This document shows positions 1-9,634 of a DNA stretch of 64,000 bases, one piece after another; position 1 is the first letter of the stretch, and every line of letters starts with the position of its first letter. The notes beneath the pieces are model-generated. The model was not told the origin of the DNA and ran no database searches. It was given only the letters and a program-made list of their open reading frames with translations. The DNA lies in the NCBI GenBank assembly GCA_019828595.1, contig JAHQRK010000030.1:310001-374000 (forward strand), read 5' to 3'. This stretch comes from Aphanomyces cochlioides (Eukaryota > Oomycota > Saprolegniomycetes > Saprolegniales > Verrucalvaceae). Made by a program: the position numbers and the translations under genes.

Positions 1-228
1 TTTTTCACAGCCTGAATCGCCATGCAACATTTTCTTTCTGCCATGGTTCCTCCAAATTACCCCACACCCAAGTCTATTTCGGTTAAGCAACACTGGACGA
101 TTTTCCACAAGAACCTTCCAAGGTCACATTTCGCAACACATATTTATTATGCGACCTATGAAGCCAAAATCGAAAGTCTAGTTTGCGGCCCTTTTGGGCC
201 ATATTAATTCTTTAATATACTCAGTTAA
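1..228 (+). mobile_element. 3' end of a tRNA-Ala-targeted LINE copy (cut by window edge)
   Basis: The sequence matches the last 228 bp of the full-length element at 9555-18787 and ends with the same terminal bases (cagttaa) directly against tRNA-Ala position 28. A GGCCC-TTTT-GGGCC hairpin lies at 187-200. The 5' side is outside the window. Confidence 0.93.
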
Positions 229-274
229 CCGCTTAGCATGCGGGAGGTACAGGGATCGATACCCTGCTTCTCCA
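229..274 (+). pseudogene. tRNA-Ala(AGC) 3' half (positions 28-73), split by LINE
   Basis: The sequence is the anticodon arm, variable loop, T arm (B box) and 3' acceptor strand of tRNA-Ala. The 5' half would lie upstream of the LINE, outside the window. Confidence 0.93.
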
Positions 275-275
275 G

Positions 276-347
276 GCGTCTGTAGTATAGTGGTCAGTAC
301 TTCACGTTGTGGCCGTGACATCCCGGGTTCGACTCCCGGCAGGCGCA
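276..347 (+). tRNA. tRNA-His(GTG)
   Basis: Same sequence as the copy at 1108-1179. The anticodon stem TCACG/CGTGA frames loop TTGTGGC. It is intact, although the tRNA-Ala in front of it is split. Confidence 0.95.
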
Positions 348-1033
348 TCTTTTTAGCTTCTTTCTATTCAGGACACTACTCTTTCACGCGATCTCCTTTT
401 CACCTCTGTAGGACACTTCTTTTCCAACATTATCTGTATTCAACTTGACAAGTATACACTGTCCACAATGGAAAATATAACAGTTAGACTTTGAACAGTA
501 TATTTCTTGGAATCACTTGGTCGATGTGCAATGAAATGGTTGAACCAGAATGTGTACAGCACTTTGAATGGTGTTTGTGGTCGCGTCACATGGATAAAGA
601 AGGATAGAAAACATCTCTTTTGTTGTCAATCGCTTGACACTTTTTGGTGTGAACGGTTCGTGTCCCATCGGTCGAAATCGTTTTTTGCTCATAACTTTTG
701 CAATATTGCTCCGATTGACCTCAAACTACTTGCAAACTCTTGCTTTTGAAAAGCTCTATCGATTCACACCCTCAGATACCAAAAAAAGACGACCAGAAAT
801 CGACGTACTGTCAAAAAACGGGTTTGCAACAGCTTCATCCACACCAACGAGTTCTCCAACAAGCCGACAAGAAATCGACAGTCTCCACGGGACATTTTGG
901 CATACAAGTATCCCGTAGACACGACGAATGCCTGGTTGCAAAAGGGTCGTCACAATCTATCCTTGTACAGACAAGAACAAGAAAGTGGACGATTTGGCGG
1001 ACTTGATGCACAGACACAAAAGAACAGTAAAAA

Positions 1034-1106
1034 GGGGATGTAGCTCAGATGGTAGAGCGCCCGCTTAGCATGCGGGAGGTACAGGGATCGATACCCTGCT
1101 TCTCCA
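1034..1106 (+). tRNA. tRNA-Ala(AGC)
   Basis: A 73-nt cloverleaf: acceptor GGGGATG/CTTCTCC, D arm GCTC/GAGC, anticodon stem CCCGC/GCGGG around TTAGCAT (anticodon AGC), T arm CAGGG/CCCTG, discriminator A. The acceptor contains the G3:U70 pair that is the identity element for alanyl-tRNA synthetase, and one T-T mismatch at 6:67. A-box and B-box sequences are internal. It is followed by a single G and then tRNA-His, so it is probably the first member of a dicistronic Pol III transcript. The 17 bp at positions 28-44 (1061-1077) are the segment duplicated by the LINE in the split copies. Confidence 0.97.
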
Positions 1107-1107
1107 G

Positions 1108-1179
1108 GCGTCTGTAGTATAGTGGTCAGTACTTCACGTTGTGGCCGTGACATCCCGGGTTCGACTCCCGGCAGGCGCA
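1108..1179 (+). tRNA. tRNA-His(GTG)
   Basis: A 72-nt cloverleaf: acceptor GCGTCTG/CAGGCGC, anticodon stem TCACG/CGTGA around TTGTGGC (anticodon GTG), T arm CCGGG/CCCGG, discriminator A. The base before it (1107) is G and would be G-1, the extra base that histidyl-tRNA synthetase needs; in most eukaryotes it is added after transcription. A T5 terminator lies at 1182-1186. Confidence 0.97.
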
Positions 1180-1181
1180 TC

Positions 1182-1186
1182 TTTTT
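1182..1186 (+). terminator. Pol III T5 terminator after tRNA-His (representative)
   Basis: Five T lie 2 nt after the tRNA-His discriminator base. The same run follows every tRNA-His in the array. No T run separates tRNA-Ala from tRNA-His, so one transcript should carry both. Confidence 0.8.
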
Positions 1187-1865
1187 AGCTTCTTTCTATT
1201 CAGGACACTACTCTTTCACGCGATCTCCTTTTCACCTCTGTAGGACACTTCTTTTCCAACATTATCTGTATTCAACTTGACAAGTATACACTGTCCACAA
1301 TGGAAAATATAACAGTTAGACTTTGAACAGTATATTTCTTGGAATCACTTGGTCGATGTGCAATGAAATGGTTGAACCAGAATGTGTACAGCACTTTGAA
1401 TGGTGTTTGTGGTCGCGTCACATGGATAAAGAAGGATAGAAAACATCTCTTTTGTTGTCAATCGCTTGACACTTTTTGGTGTGAACGGTTCGTGTCCCAT
1501 CGGTCGAAATCGTTTTTTGCTCATAACTTTTGCAATATTGCTCCGATTGACCTCAAACTACTTGCAAACTCTTGCTTTTGAAAAGCTCTATCGATTCACA
1601 CCCTCAGATACCAAAAAAAGACGACCAGAAATCGACGTACTGTCAAAAAACGGGTTTGCAACAGCTTCATCCACACCAACGAGTTCTCCAACAAGCCGAC
1701 AAGAAATCGACAGTCTCCACGGGACATTTTGGCATACAAGTATCCCGTAGACACGACGAATGCCTGGTTGCAAAAGGGTCGTCACAATCTATCCTTGTAC
1801 AGACAAGAACAAGAAAGTGGACGATTTGGCGGACTTGATGCACAGACACAAAAGAACAGTAAAAA

Positions 1866-2325
1866 GGGGATGTAGCTCAGATGGTAGAGCGCCCGCTTAG
1901 CATGCGGGATTTTTATCAAGACTTTTGTATACAAATTTTCAAGTCCTCCACAGTCAACCCGAAATTGCCTCGTATCTCGCCACCACCAACTCGGATCAAG
2001 ATGGTCATGAAAAGAAAGTTGCTTGTATGGCTCTTCTCTATACTCTTGAATTTTTTCACAGCCTGAATCGCCATGCAACATTTTCTTTCTGCCATGGTTC
2101 CTCCAAATTACCCCACACCCAAGTCTATTTCGGTTAAGCAACACTGGACGATTTTCCACAAGAACCTTCCAAGGTCACATTTCGCAACACATATTTATTA
2201 TGCGACCTATGAAGCCAAAATCGAAAGTCTAGTTTGCGGCCCTTTTGGGCCATATTAATTCTTTAATATACTCAGTTAACCGCTTAGCATGCGGGAGGTA
2301 CAGGGATCGATACCCTGCTTCTCCA
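1866..2325 (+). pseudogene. tRNA-Ala(AGC) split by a 370-bp LINE tail
   Basis: The 5' half (positions 1-44) is 1866-1909 and the 3' half (positions 28-73) is 2280-2325. Positions 28-44 are therefore present on both sides of the insertion as a 17-bp target duplication. Confidence 0.95.
1910..2279 (+). mobile_element. 5'-truncated LINE copy (370 bp)
   Basis: It matches the last 370 bp of the full-length LINE (from about 18418) with the identical 3' terminus. It holds no ORF of the element, only 3' UTR. 5' truncation is the usual outcome of incomplete target-primed reverse transcription. Confidence 0.95.
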
Positions 2326-2326
2326 G

Positions 2327-2398
2327 GCGTCTGTAGTATAGTGGTCAGTACTTCACGTTGTGGCCGTGACATCCCGGGTTCGACTCCCGGCAGGCGCA
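2327..2398 (+). tRNA. tRNA-His(GTG)
   Basis: Same sequence as 1108-1179; it follows a split tRNA-Ala. Confidence 0.95.
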
Positions 2399-3084
2399 TC
2401 TTTTTAGCTTCTTTCTATTCAGGACACTACTCTTTCACGCGATCTCCTTTTCACCTCTGTAGGACACTTCTTTTCCAACATTATCTGTATTCAACTTGAC
2501 AAGTATACACTGTCCACAATGGAAAATATAACAGTTAGACTTTGAACAGTATATTTCTTGGAATCACTTGGTCGATGTGCAATGAAATGGTTGAACCAGA
2601 ATGTGTACAGCACTTTGAATGGTGTTTGTGGTCGCGTCACATGGATAAAGAAGGAAAGAAAACATCTCTTTTGTTGTCAATCGCTTGACACTTTTTGGTG
2701 TGAACGGTTCGTGTCCCATCGGTCGAAATCGTTTTTTGCTCATAACTTTTGCAATATTGCTCCGATTGACCTCAAACTACTTGCAAACTCTTGCTTTTGA
2801 AAAGCTCTATCGATTCACACCCTCAGATACCAAAAAAAGACGACCAGAAATCGACGTACTGTCAAAAAACGGGTTTGCAACAGCTTCATCCACACCAACG
2901 AGTTCTCCAACAAGCCGACAAGAAATCGACAGTCTCCACGGGACATTTTGGCATACAAGTATCCCGTAGACACGACGAATGCCTGGTTGCAAAAGGGTCG
3001 TCACAATCTATCCTTGTACAGACAAGAACAAGAAAGTGGACGATTTGGCGGACTTGATGCACAGACACAAAAGAACAGTAAAAA

Positions 3085-3157
3085 GGGGATGTAGCTCAGA
3101 TGGTAGAGCGCCCGCTTAGCATGCGGGAGGTACAGGGATCGATACCCTGCTTCTCCA
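3085..3157 (+). tRNA. tRNA-Ala(AGC)
   Basis: Intact copy, same sequence as 1034-1106. Confidence 0.96.
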
Positions 3158-3158
3158 G

Positions 3159-3230
3159 GCGTCTGTAGTATAGTGGTCAGTACTTCACGTTGTGGCCGTG
3201 ACATCCCGGGTTCGACTCCCGGCAGGCGCA
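3159..3230 (+). tRNA. tRNA-His(GTG)
   Basis: Same sequence as 1108-1179; one G separates it from the intact tRNA-Ala. Confidence 0.96.
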
Positions 3231-3916
3231 TCTTTTTAGCTTCTTTCTATTCAGGACACTACTCTTTCACGCGATCTCCTTTTCACCTCTGTAGGACACT
3301 TCTTTTCCAACATTATCTGTATTCAACTTGACAAGTATACACTGTCCACAATGGAAAATATAACAGTTAGACTTTGAACAGTATATTTCTTGGAATCACT
3401 TGGTCGATGTGCAATGAAATGGTTGAACCAGAATGTGTACAGCACTTTGAATGGTGTTTGTGGTCGCGTCACATGGATAAAGAAGGATAGAAAACATCTC
3501 TTTTGTTGTCAATCGCTTGACACTTTTTGGTGTGAACGGTTCGTGTCCCATCGGTCGAAATCGTTTTTTGCTCATAACTTTTGCAATATTGCTCCGATTG
3601 ACCTCAAACTACTTGCAAACTCTTGCTTTTGAAAAGCTCTATCGATTCACACCCTCAGATACCAAAAAAAGACGACCAGAAATCGACGTACTGTCAAAAA
3701 ACGGGTTTGCAACAGCTTCATCCACACCAACGAGTTCTCCAACAAGCCGACAAGAAATCGACAGTCTCCACGGGACATTTTGGCATACAAGTATCCCGTA
3801 GACACGACGAATGCCTGGTTGCAAAAGGGTCGTCACAATCTATCCTTGTACAGACAAGAACAAGAAAGTGGACGATTTGGCGGACTTGATGCACAGACAC
3901 AAAAGAACAGTAAAAA

Positions 3917-3989
3917 GGGGATGTAGCTCAGATGGTAGAGCGCCCGCTTAGCATGCGGGAGGTACAGGGATCGATACCCTGCTTCTCCA
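3917..3989 (+). tRNA. tRNA-Ala(AGC)
   Basis: Intact copy, same sequence as 1034-1106. Confidence 0.96.
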
Positions 3990-3990
3990 G

Positions 3991-4062
3991 GCGTCTGTAG
4001 TATAGTGGTCAGTACTTCACGTTGTGGCCGTGACATCCCGGGTTCGACTCCCGGCAGGCGCA
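3991..4062 (+). tRNA. tRNA-His(GTG)
   Basis: Same sequence as 1108-1179. Confidence 0.96.
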
Positions 4063-4748
4063 TCTTTTTAGCTTCTTTCTATTCAGGACACTACTCTTTC
4101 ACGCGATCTCCTTTTCACCTCTGTAGGACACTTCTTTTCCAACATTATCTGTATTCAACTTGACAAGTATACACTGTCCACAATGGAAAATATAACAGTT
4201 AGACTTTGAACAGTATATTTCTTGGAATCACTTGGTCGATGTGCAATGAAATGGTTGAACCAGAATGTGTACAGCACTTTGAATGGTGTTTGTGGTCGCG
4301 TCACATGGATAAAGAAGGATAGAAAACATCTCTTTTGTTGTCAATCGCTTGACACTTTTTGGTGTGAACGGTTCGTGTCCCATCGGTCGAAATCGTTTTT
4401 TGCTCATAACTTTTGCAATATTGCTCCGATTGACCTCAAACTACTTGCAAACTCTTGCTTTTGAAAAGCTCTATCGATTCACACCCTCAGATACCAAAAA
4501 AAGACGACCAGAAATCGACGTACTGTCAAAAAACGGGTTTGCAACAGCTTCATCCACACCAACGAGTTCTCCAACAAGCCGACAAGAAATCGACAGTCTC
4601 CACGGGACATTTTGGCATACAAGTATCCCGTAGACACGACGAATGCCTGGTTGCAAAAGGGTCGTCACAATCTATCCTTGTACAGACAAGAACAAGAAAG
4701 TGGACGATTTGGCGGACTTGATGCACAGACACAAAAGAACAGTAAAAA

Positions 4749-4821
4749 GGGGATGTAGCTCAGATGGTAGAGCGCCCGCTTAGCATGCGGGAGGTACAGG
4801 GATCGATACCCTGCTTCTCCA
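4749..4821 (+). tRNA. tRNA-Ala(AGC)
   Basis: Intact copy, same sequence as 1034-1106. Confidence 0.96.
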
Positions 4822-4822
4822 G

Positions 4823-4894
4823 GCGTCTGTAGTATAGTGGTCAGTACTTCACGTTGTGGCCGTGACATCCCGGGTTCGACTCCCGGCAGGCGCA
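4823..4894 (+). tRNA. tRNA-His(GTG)
   Basis: Same sequence as 1108-1179. Confidence 0.96.
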
Positions 4895-5580
4895 TCTTTT
4901 TAGCTTCTTTCTATTCAGGACACTACTCTTTCACGCGATCTCCTTTTCACCTCTGTAGGACACTTCTTTTCCAACATTATCTGTATTCAACTTGACAAGT
5001 ATACACTGTCCACAATGGAAAATATAACAGTTAGACTTTGAACAGTATATTTCTTGGAATCACTTGGTCGATGTGCAATGAAATGGTTGAACCAGAATGT
5101 GTACAGCACTTTGAATGGTGTTTGTGGTCGCGTCACATGGATAAAGAAGGATAGAAAACATCTCTTTTGTTGTCAATCGCTTGACACTTTTTGGTGTGAA
5201 CGGTTCGTGTCCCATCGGTCGAAATCGTTTTTTGCTCATAACTTTTGCAATATTGCTCCGATTGACCTCAAACTACTTGCAAACTCTTGCTTTTGAAAAG
5301 CTCTATCGATTCACACCCTCAGATACCAAAAAAAGACGACCAGAAATCGACGTACTGTCAAAAAACGGGTTTGCAACAGCTTCATCCACACCAACGAGTT
5401 CTCCAACAAGCCGACAAGAAATCGACAGTCTCCACGGGACATTTTGGCATACAAGTATCCCGTAGACACGACGAATGCCTGGTTGCAAAAGGGTCGTCAC
5501 AATCTATCCTTGTACAGACAAGAACAAGAAAGTGGACGATTTGGCGGACTTGATGCACAGACACAAAAGAACAGTAAAAA

Positions 5581-5653
5581 GGGGATGTAGCTCAGATGGT
5601 AGAGCGCCCGCTTAGCATGCGGGAGGTACAGGGATCGATACCCTGCTTCTCCA
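5581..5653 (+). tRNA. tRNA-Ala(AGC)
   Basis: Intact copy, same sequence as 1034-1106. Confidence 0.96.
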
Positions 5654-5654
5654 G

Positions 5655-5726
5655 GCGTCTGTAGTATAGTGGTCAGTACTTCACGTTGTGGCCGTGACAT
5701 CCCGGGTTCGACTCCCGGCAGGCGCA
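5655..5726 (+). tRNA. tRNA-His(GTG)
   Basis: Same sequence as 1108-1179. Confidence 0.96.
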
Positions 5727-6412
5727 TCTTTTTAGCTTCTTTCTATTCAGGACACTACTCTTTCACGCGATCTCCTTTTCACCTCTGTAGGACACTTCTT
5801 TTCCAACATTATCTGTATTCAACTTGACAAGTATACACTGTCCACAATGGAAAATATAACAGTTAGACTTTGAACAGTATATTTCTTGGAATCACTTGGT
5901 CGATGTGCAATGAAATGGTTGAACCAGAATGTGTACAGCACTTTGAATGGTGTTTGTGGTCGCGTCACATGGATAAAGAAGGATAGAAAACATCTCTTTT
6001 GTTGTCAATCGCTTGACACTTTTTGGTGTGAACGGTTCGTGTCCCATCGGTCGAAATCGTTTTTTGCTCATAACTTTTGCAATATTGCTCCGATTGACCT
6101 CAAACTACTTGCAAACTCTTGCTTTTGAAAAGCTCTATCGATTCACACCCTCAGATACCAAAAAAAGACGACCAGAAATCGACGTACTGTCAAAAAACGG
6201 GTTTGCAACAGCTTCATCCACACCAACGAGTTCTCCAACAAGCCGACAAGAAATCGACAGTCTCCACGGGACATTTTGGCATACAAGTATCCCGTAGACA
6301 CGACGAATGCCTGGTTGCAAAAGGGTCGTCACAATCTATCCTTGTACAGACAAGAACAAGAAAGTGGACGATTTGGCGGACTTGATGCACAGACACAAAA
6401 GAACAGTAAAAA

Positions 6413-8752
6413 GGGGATGTAGCTCAGATGGTAGAGCGCCCGCTTAGCATGCGGGACGACTTGACTTTATCCGTTCACCCAAAATGGCAAAACTATCGAC
6501 AACTCTGGCATTGCTCTGACGATCATTTCAGACATTCTAATGGTCATCAGGGTTGCTAGACATCCCAAGCAGACAAACGCAAGCGTTAGATTGCAAAAAA
6601 GTGCAGTGGTTCTCTCACAACAACACTTTGAAAATTGTTACGACGTCTCCCCCTGGGGGCGAAATCTCAAAATCGAGTGCACACTTTTTGTTCGGGAAAA
6701 TTGCGCCACGGTGCCTAAAAGATTCTCCCATGTCTCCTCCTCAAGATGTGCCAGTTTGCGAGTGCTCAAACCTCGCCAAACTCGCGAAACAAAATTCGAA
6801 AGGAAATTCGACCCGGTGACACCCATTTTGAACCGGTTTCAACCCGTCACCAAAAGTGAAATTTCTCTCGACCTACTGCGTGGATTTCTACGTTTAGTGG
6901 CTTGTTATCTCAGTTGAATCGAGCTCTATGCCGACACCAACTAGCACATATTGCAGATCTATGGTTCAAAACCACGAACCCATTTTGGACTGTCACCCAA
7001 ACCGGTGAAACACCAGGACAACTCGAACGCTTTCCCTACGGTCACCGAGTGACATCTAGGGGTCTAGTGGGTGGCTCCACCACTTATTACGACTAGCCAA
7101 AGCGTTAGAACGCCCTGAAACATCCTGGTTTGCTCGCAATCCTCAATCCAAAATGTCAACCGCCCCTATCCACCGGCTACAAAACCTTAAGTCGGCTACA
7201 GGTCGCAAATCATTTCCTATCGACCGGCTATGACTCTTTTCCATCCTATCATGGCTAGACGAGTGTTTTAAGCCATCAAGAGCGATGATTGAAGCCCTGG
7301 AACCTACTTGCCGTCGCCCCGACAACTTTTGGTGAAATGGCTAAAACTCATCGGAATGGCTCCTGAACGCAAATCAACTCCGATCGCCCAACTTAGAGTT
7401 GGAGAGGCTCGAGAATGTCCTCGCGATGGATTTGAGCTATCAAGCACCATGATAGCAGCACAGGAACCCAACTTCCGATTCCAAACCATTTTGAGCCGAT
7501 AAGGCTCCAAAACGACCATCGTAGCTCATTTCAGCTACACGACTCTATATGCACCGATTAATATGGTGCATCCACCGCTAGCCTCCATTGATGGAGGACA
7601 CCAAGTATGGCTATCTATCTCATAGCCGTTCGGAAGTTATGACTCCTTCAAATTTGGCCGCCGAGACGCCCGATTGGAAAAACCACTGGTTTTGGCTAGC
7701 GCTCTCCCGCTACACACTACCTATGGCGATTCTAATGGTGCGCTATCCTTCGTACGTATCGTCGCTACGATTCTGCCAAGTGGCTCCATGCACCGCGGCG
7801 CCGTTCGAAATCCAGCTCCGACGATGCTCGCGCTCGAGACCTATCCGCGCATGGCGCATGTCAAAATGGCACCTCCCAAATATTTTACCCTTTTTTATTA
7901 TTTTTGGGAGGTTTACCCCAAAAGCCCAACCCACAAGGGATTTTCCCTCTATCTCGCCACCTTCAACTCCGACGAAGACGCTCCTGAAATCAACTTTGCT
8001 TGTCATGGAACGACCGACCTCGTTGATTTTTTTGGCTGGTCAAATCGTCCAAGAACATTTTATTTTGGATGGTCTTTTCTCTCAAACCCAGCTTTTCCCA
8101 TGGTTCCAGCGATTTAATTCGGCCTCCTGAGGTCGAATTAAATTGGCCACGACCTTTTTGGATTTTTTGGGCTCCTACCTCTTGCCAATTTATTTTCCTT
8201 GGGCCTGATTTTACTCTGTTTCGACCCTTTTGTCAATTTTTGGCCTTCCTCTCCTGTCGATTTATTTATTCATGGATCGACCCCAACTCAAGCTTTTATT
8301 TACTTGGCCTTTTTCACTGCGTACCTCCACTTGGAATTTTTATCAAGACTTTTGTATACAAATTTTCAAGTCCTCCACAGTCAACCCGAAATTGCCTCGT
8401 ATCTCGCCACCACCAACTCGGATCAAGATGGTCATGAAAAGAAAGTTGCTTGTATGGCTCTTCTCTATACTCTTGAATTTTTTCACAGCCTGAATCGCCA
8501 TGCAACATTTTCTTTCTGCCATGGTTCCTCCAAATTACCCCACACCCAAGTCTATTTCGGTTAAGCAACACTGGACGATTTTCCACAAGAACCTTCCAAG
8601 GTCACATTTCGCAACACATATTTATTATGCGACCTATGAAGCCAAAATCGAAAGTCTAGTTTGCGGCCCTTTTGGGCCATATTAATTCTTTAATATACTC
8701 AGTTAACCGCTTAGCATGCGGGAGGTACAGGGATCGATACCCTGCTTCTCCA
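6413..8752 (+). pseudogene. tRNA-Ala(AGC) split by a 2250-bp LINE copy
   Basis: The 5' half is 6413-6456 (positions 1-44) and the 3' half is 8707-8752 (positions 28-73). The duplicated 17 bp are the same as at the other LINE insertions. Confidence 0.95.
6457..8706 (+). mobile_element. 5'-truncated LINE copy (2250 bp, 3' UTR only)
   Basis: It matches the full-length element from about 16535 to its end with scattered differences, for example near 6541-6545 and 7335-7352. At those sites it agrees with the copy at 27322-29492 and not with the full-length copy, so it did not come directly from that copy. It contains no ORF1 or ORF2 sequence. Open frames of up to 180 codons inside it shift between copies and look non-coding. 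Confidence 0.95.
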
Positions 8753-8753
8753 G

Positions 8754-8825
8754 GCGTCTGTAGTATAGTGGTCAGTACTTCACGTTGTGGCCGTGACATC
8801 CCGGGTTCGACTCCCGGCAGGCGCA
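8754..8825 (+). tRNA. tRNA-His(GTG)
   Basis: Same sequence as 1108-1179; it follows a split tRNA-Ala. The spacer of this unit lacks one T near 9160. Confidence 0.95.
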
Positions 8826-9634
8826 TCTTTTTAGCTTCTTTCTATTCAGGACACTACTCTTTCACGCGATCTCCTTTTCACCTCTGTAGGACACTTCTTT
8901 TCCAACATTATCTGTATTCAACTTGACAAGTATACACTGTCCACAATGGAAAATATAACAGTTAGACTTTGAACAGTATATTTCTTGGAATCACTTGGTC
9001 GATGTGCAATGAAATGGTTGAACCAGAATGTGTACAGCACTTTGAATGGTGTTTGTGGTCGCGTCACATGGATAAAGAAGGATAGAAAACATCTCTTTTG
9101 TTGTCAATCGCTTGACACTTTTTGGTGTGAACGGTTCGTGTCCCATCGGTCGAAATCGTTTTTGCTCATAACTTTTGCAATATTGCTCCGATTGACCTCA
9201 AACTACTTGCAAACTCTTGCTTTTGAAAAGCTCTATCGATTCACACCCTCAGATACCAAAAAAAGACGACCAGAAATCGACGTACTGTCAAAAAACGGGT
9301 TTGCAACAGCTTCATCCACACCAACGAGTTCTCCAACAAGCCGACAAGAAATCGACAGTCTCCACGGGACATTTTGGCATACAAGTATCCCGTAGACACG
9401 ACGAATGCCTGGTTGCAAAAGGGTCGTCACAATCTATCCTTGTACAGACAAGAACAAGAAAGTGGACGATTTGGCGGACTTGATGCACAGACACAAAAGA
9501 ACAGTAAAAAGGGGATGTAGCTCAGATGGTAGAGCGCCCGCTTAGCATGCGGGACTTTCGTTTTTGCTTTGTAGGTTAAACTACCACAGCCCCCCAACGG
9601 AAAATCTTGCTTTTTAGGTGCTTTCGACAACGTC

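Larger units (their letters stand above)
1034..1865 (+). repeat. representative uninterrupted 832-bp unit
   Basis: This unit holds tRNA-Ala (1034-1106), G1107, tRNA-His (1108-1179), T5 (1182-1186) and the spacer (1187-1865). The spacer has scattered A-runs and T-runs, but no further RNA gene or coding region was recognised in it. Confidence 0.95.

Noticed and set aside
507..918. ORFs of 60-94 codons repeated in every array spacer on both strands
   Set aside because: They recur only because the unit is repeated at the DNA level. Several overlap in different frames, one base deletion near 9160 changes their reading, and none has a domain or coding bias.
7588..8437. ORFs of 120-180 codons inside the LINE 3' UTR
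   Set aside because: Their lengths and frames differ among the three longer copies (129 versus 180 codons at the same place). They show no selection for an open frame.
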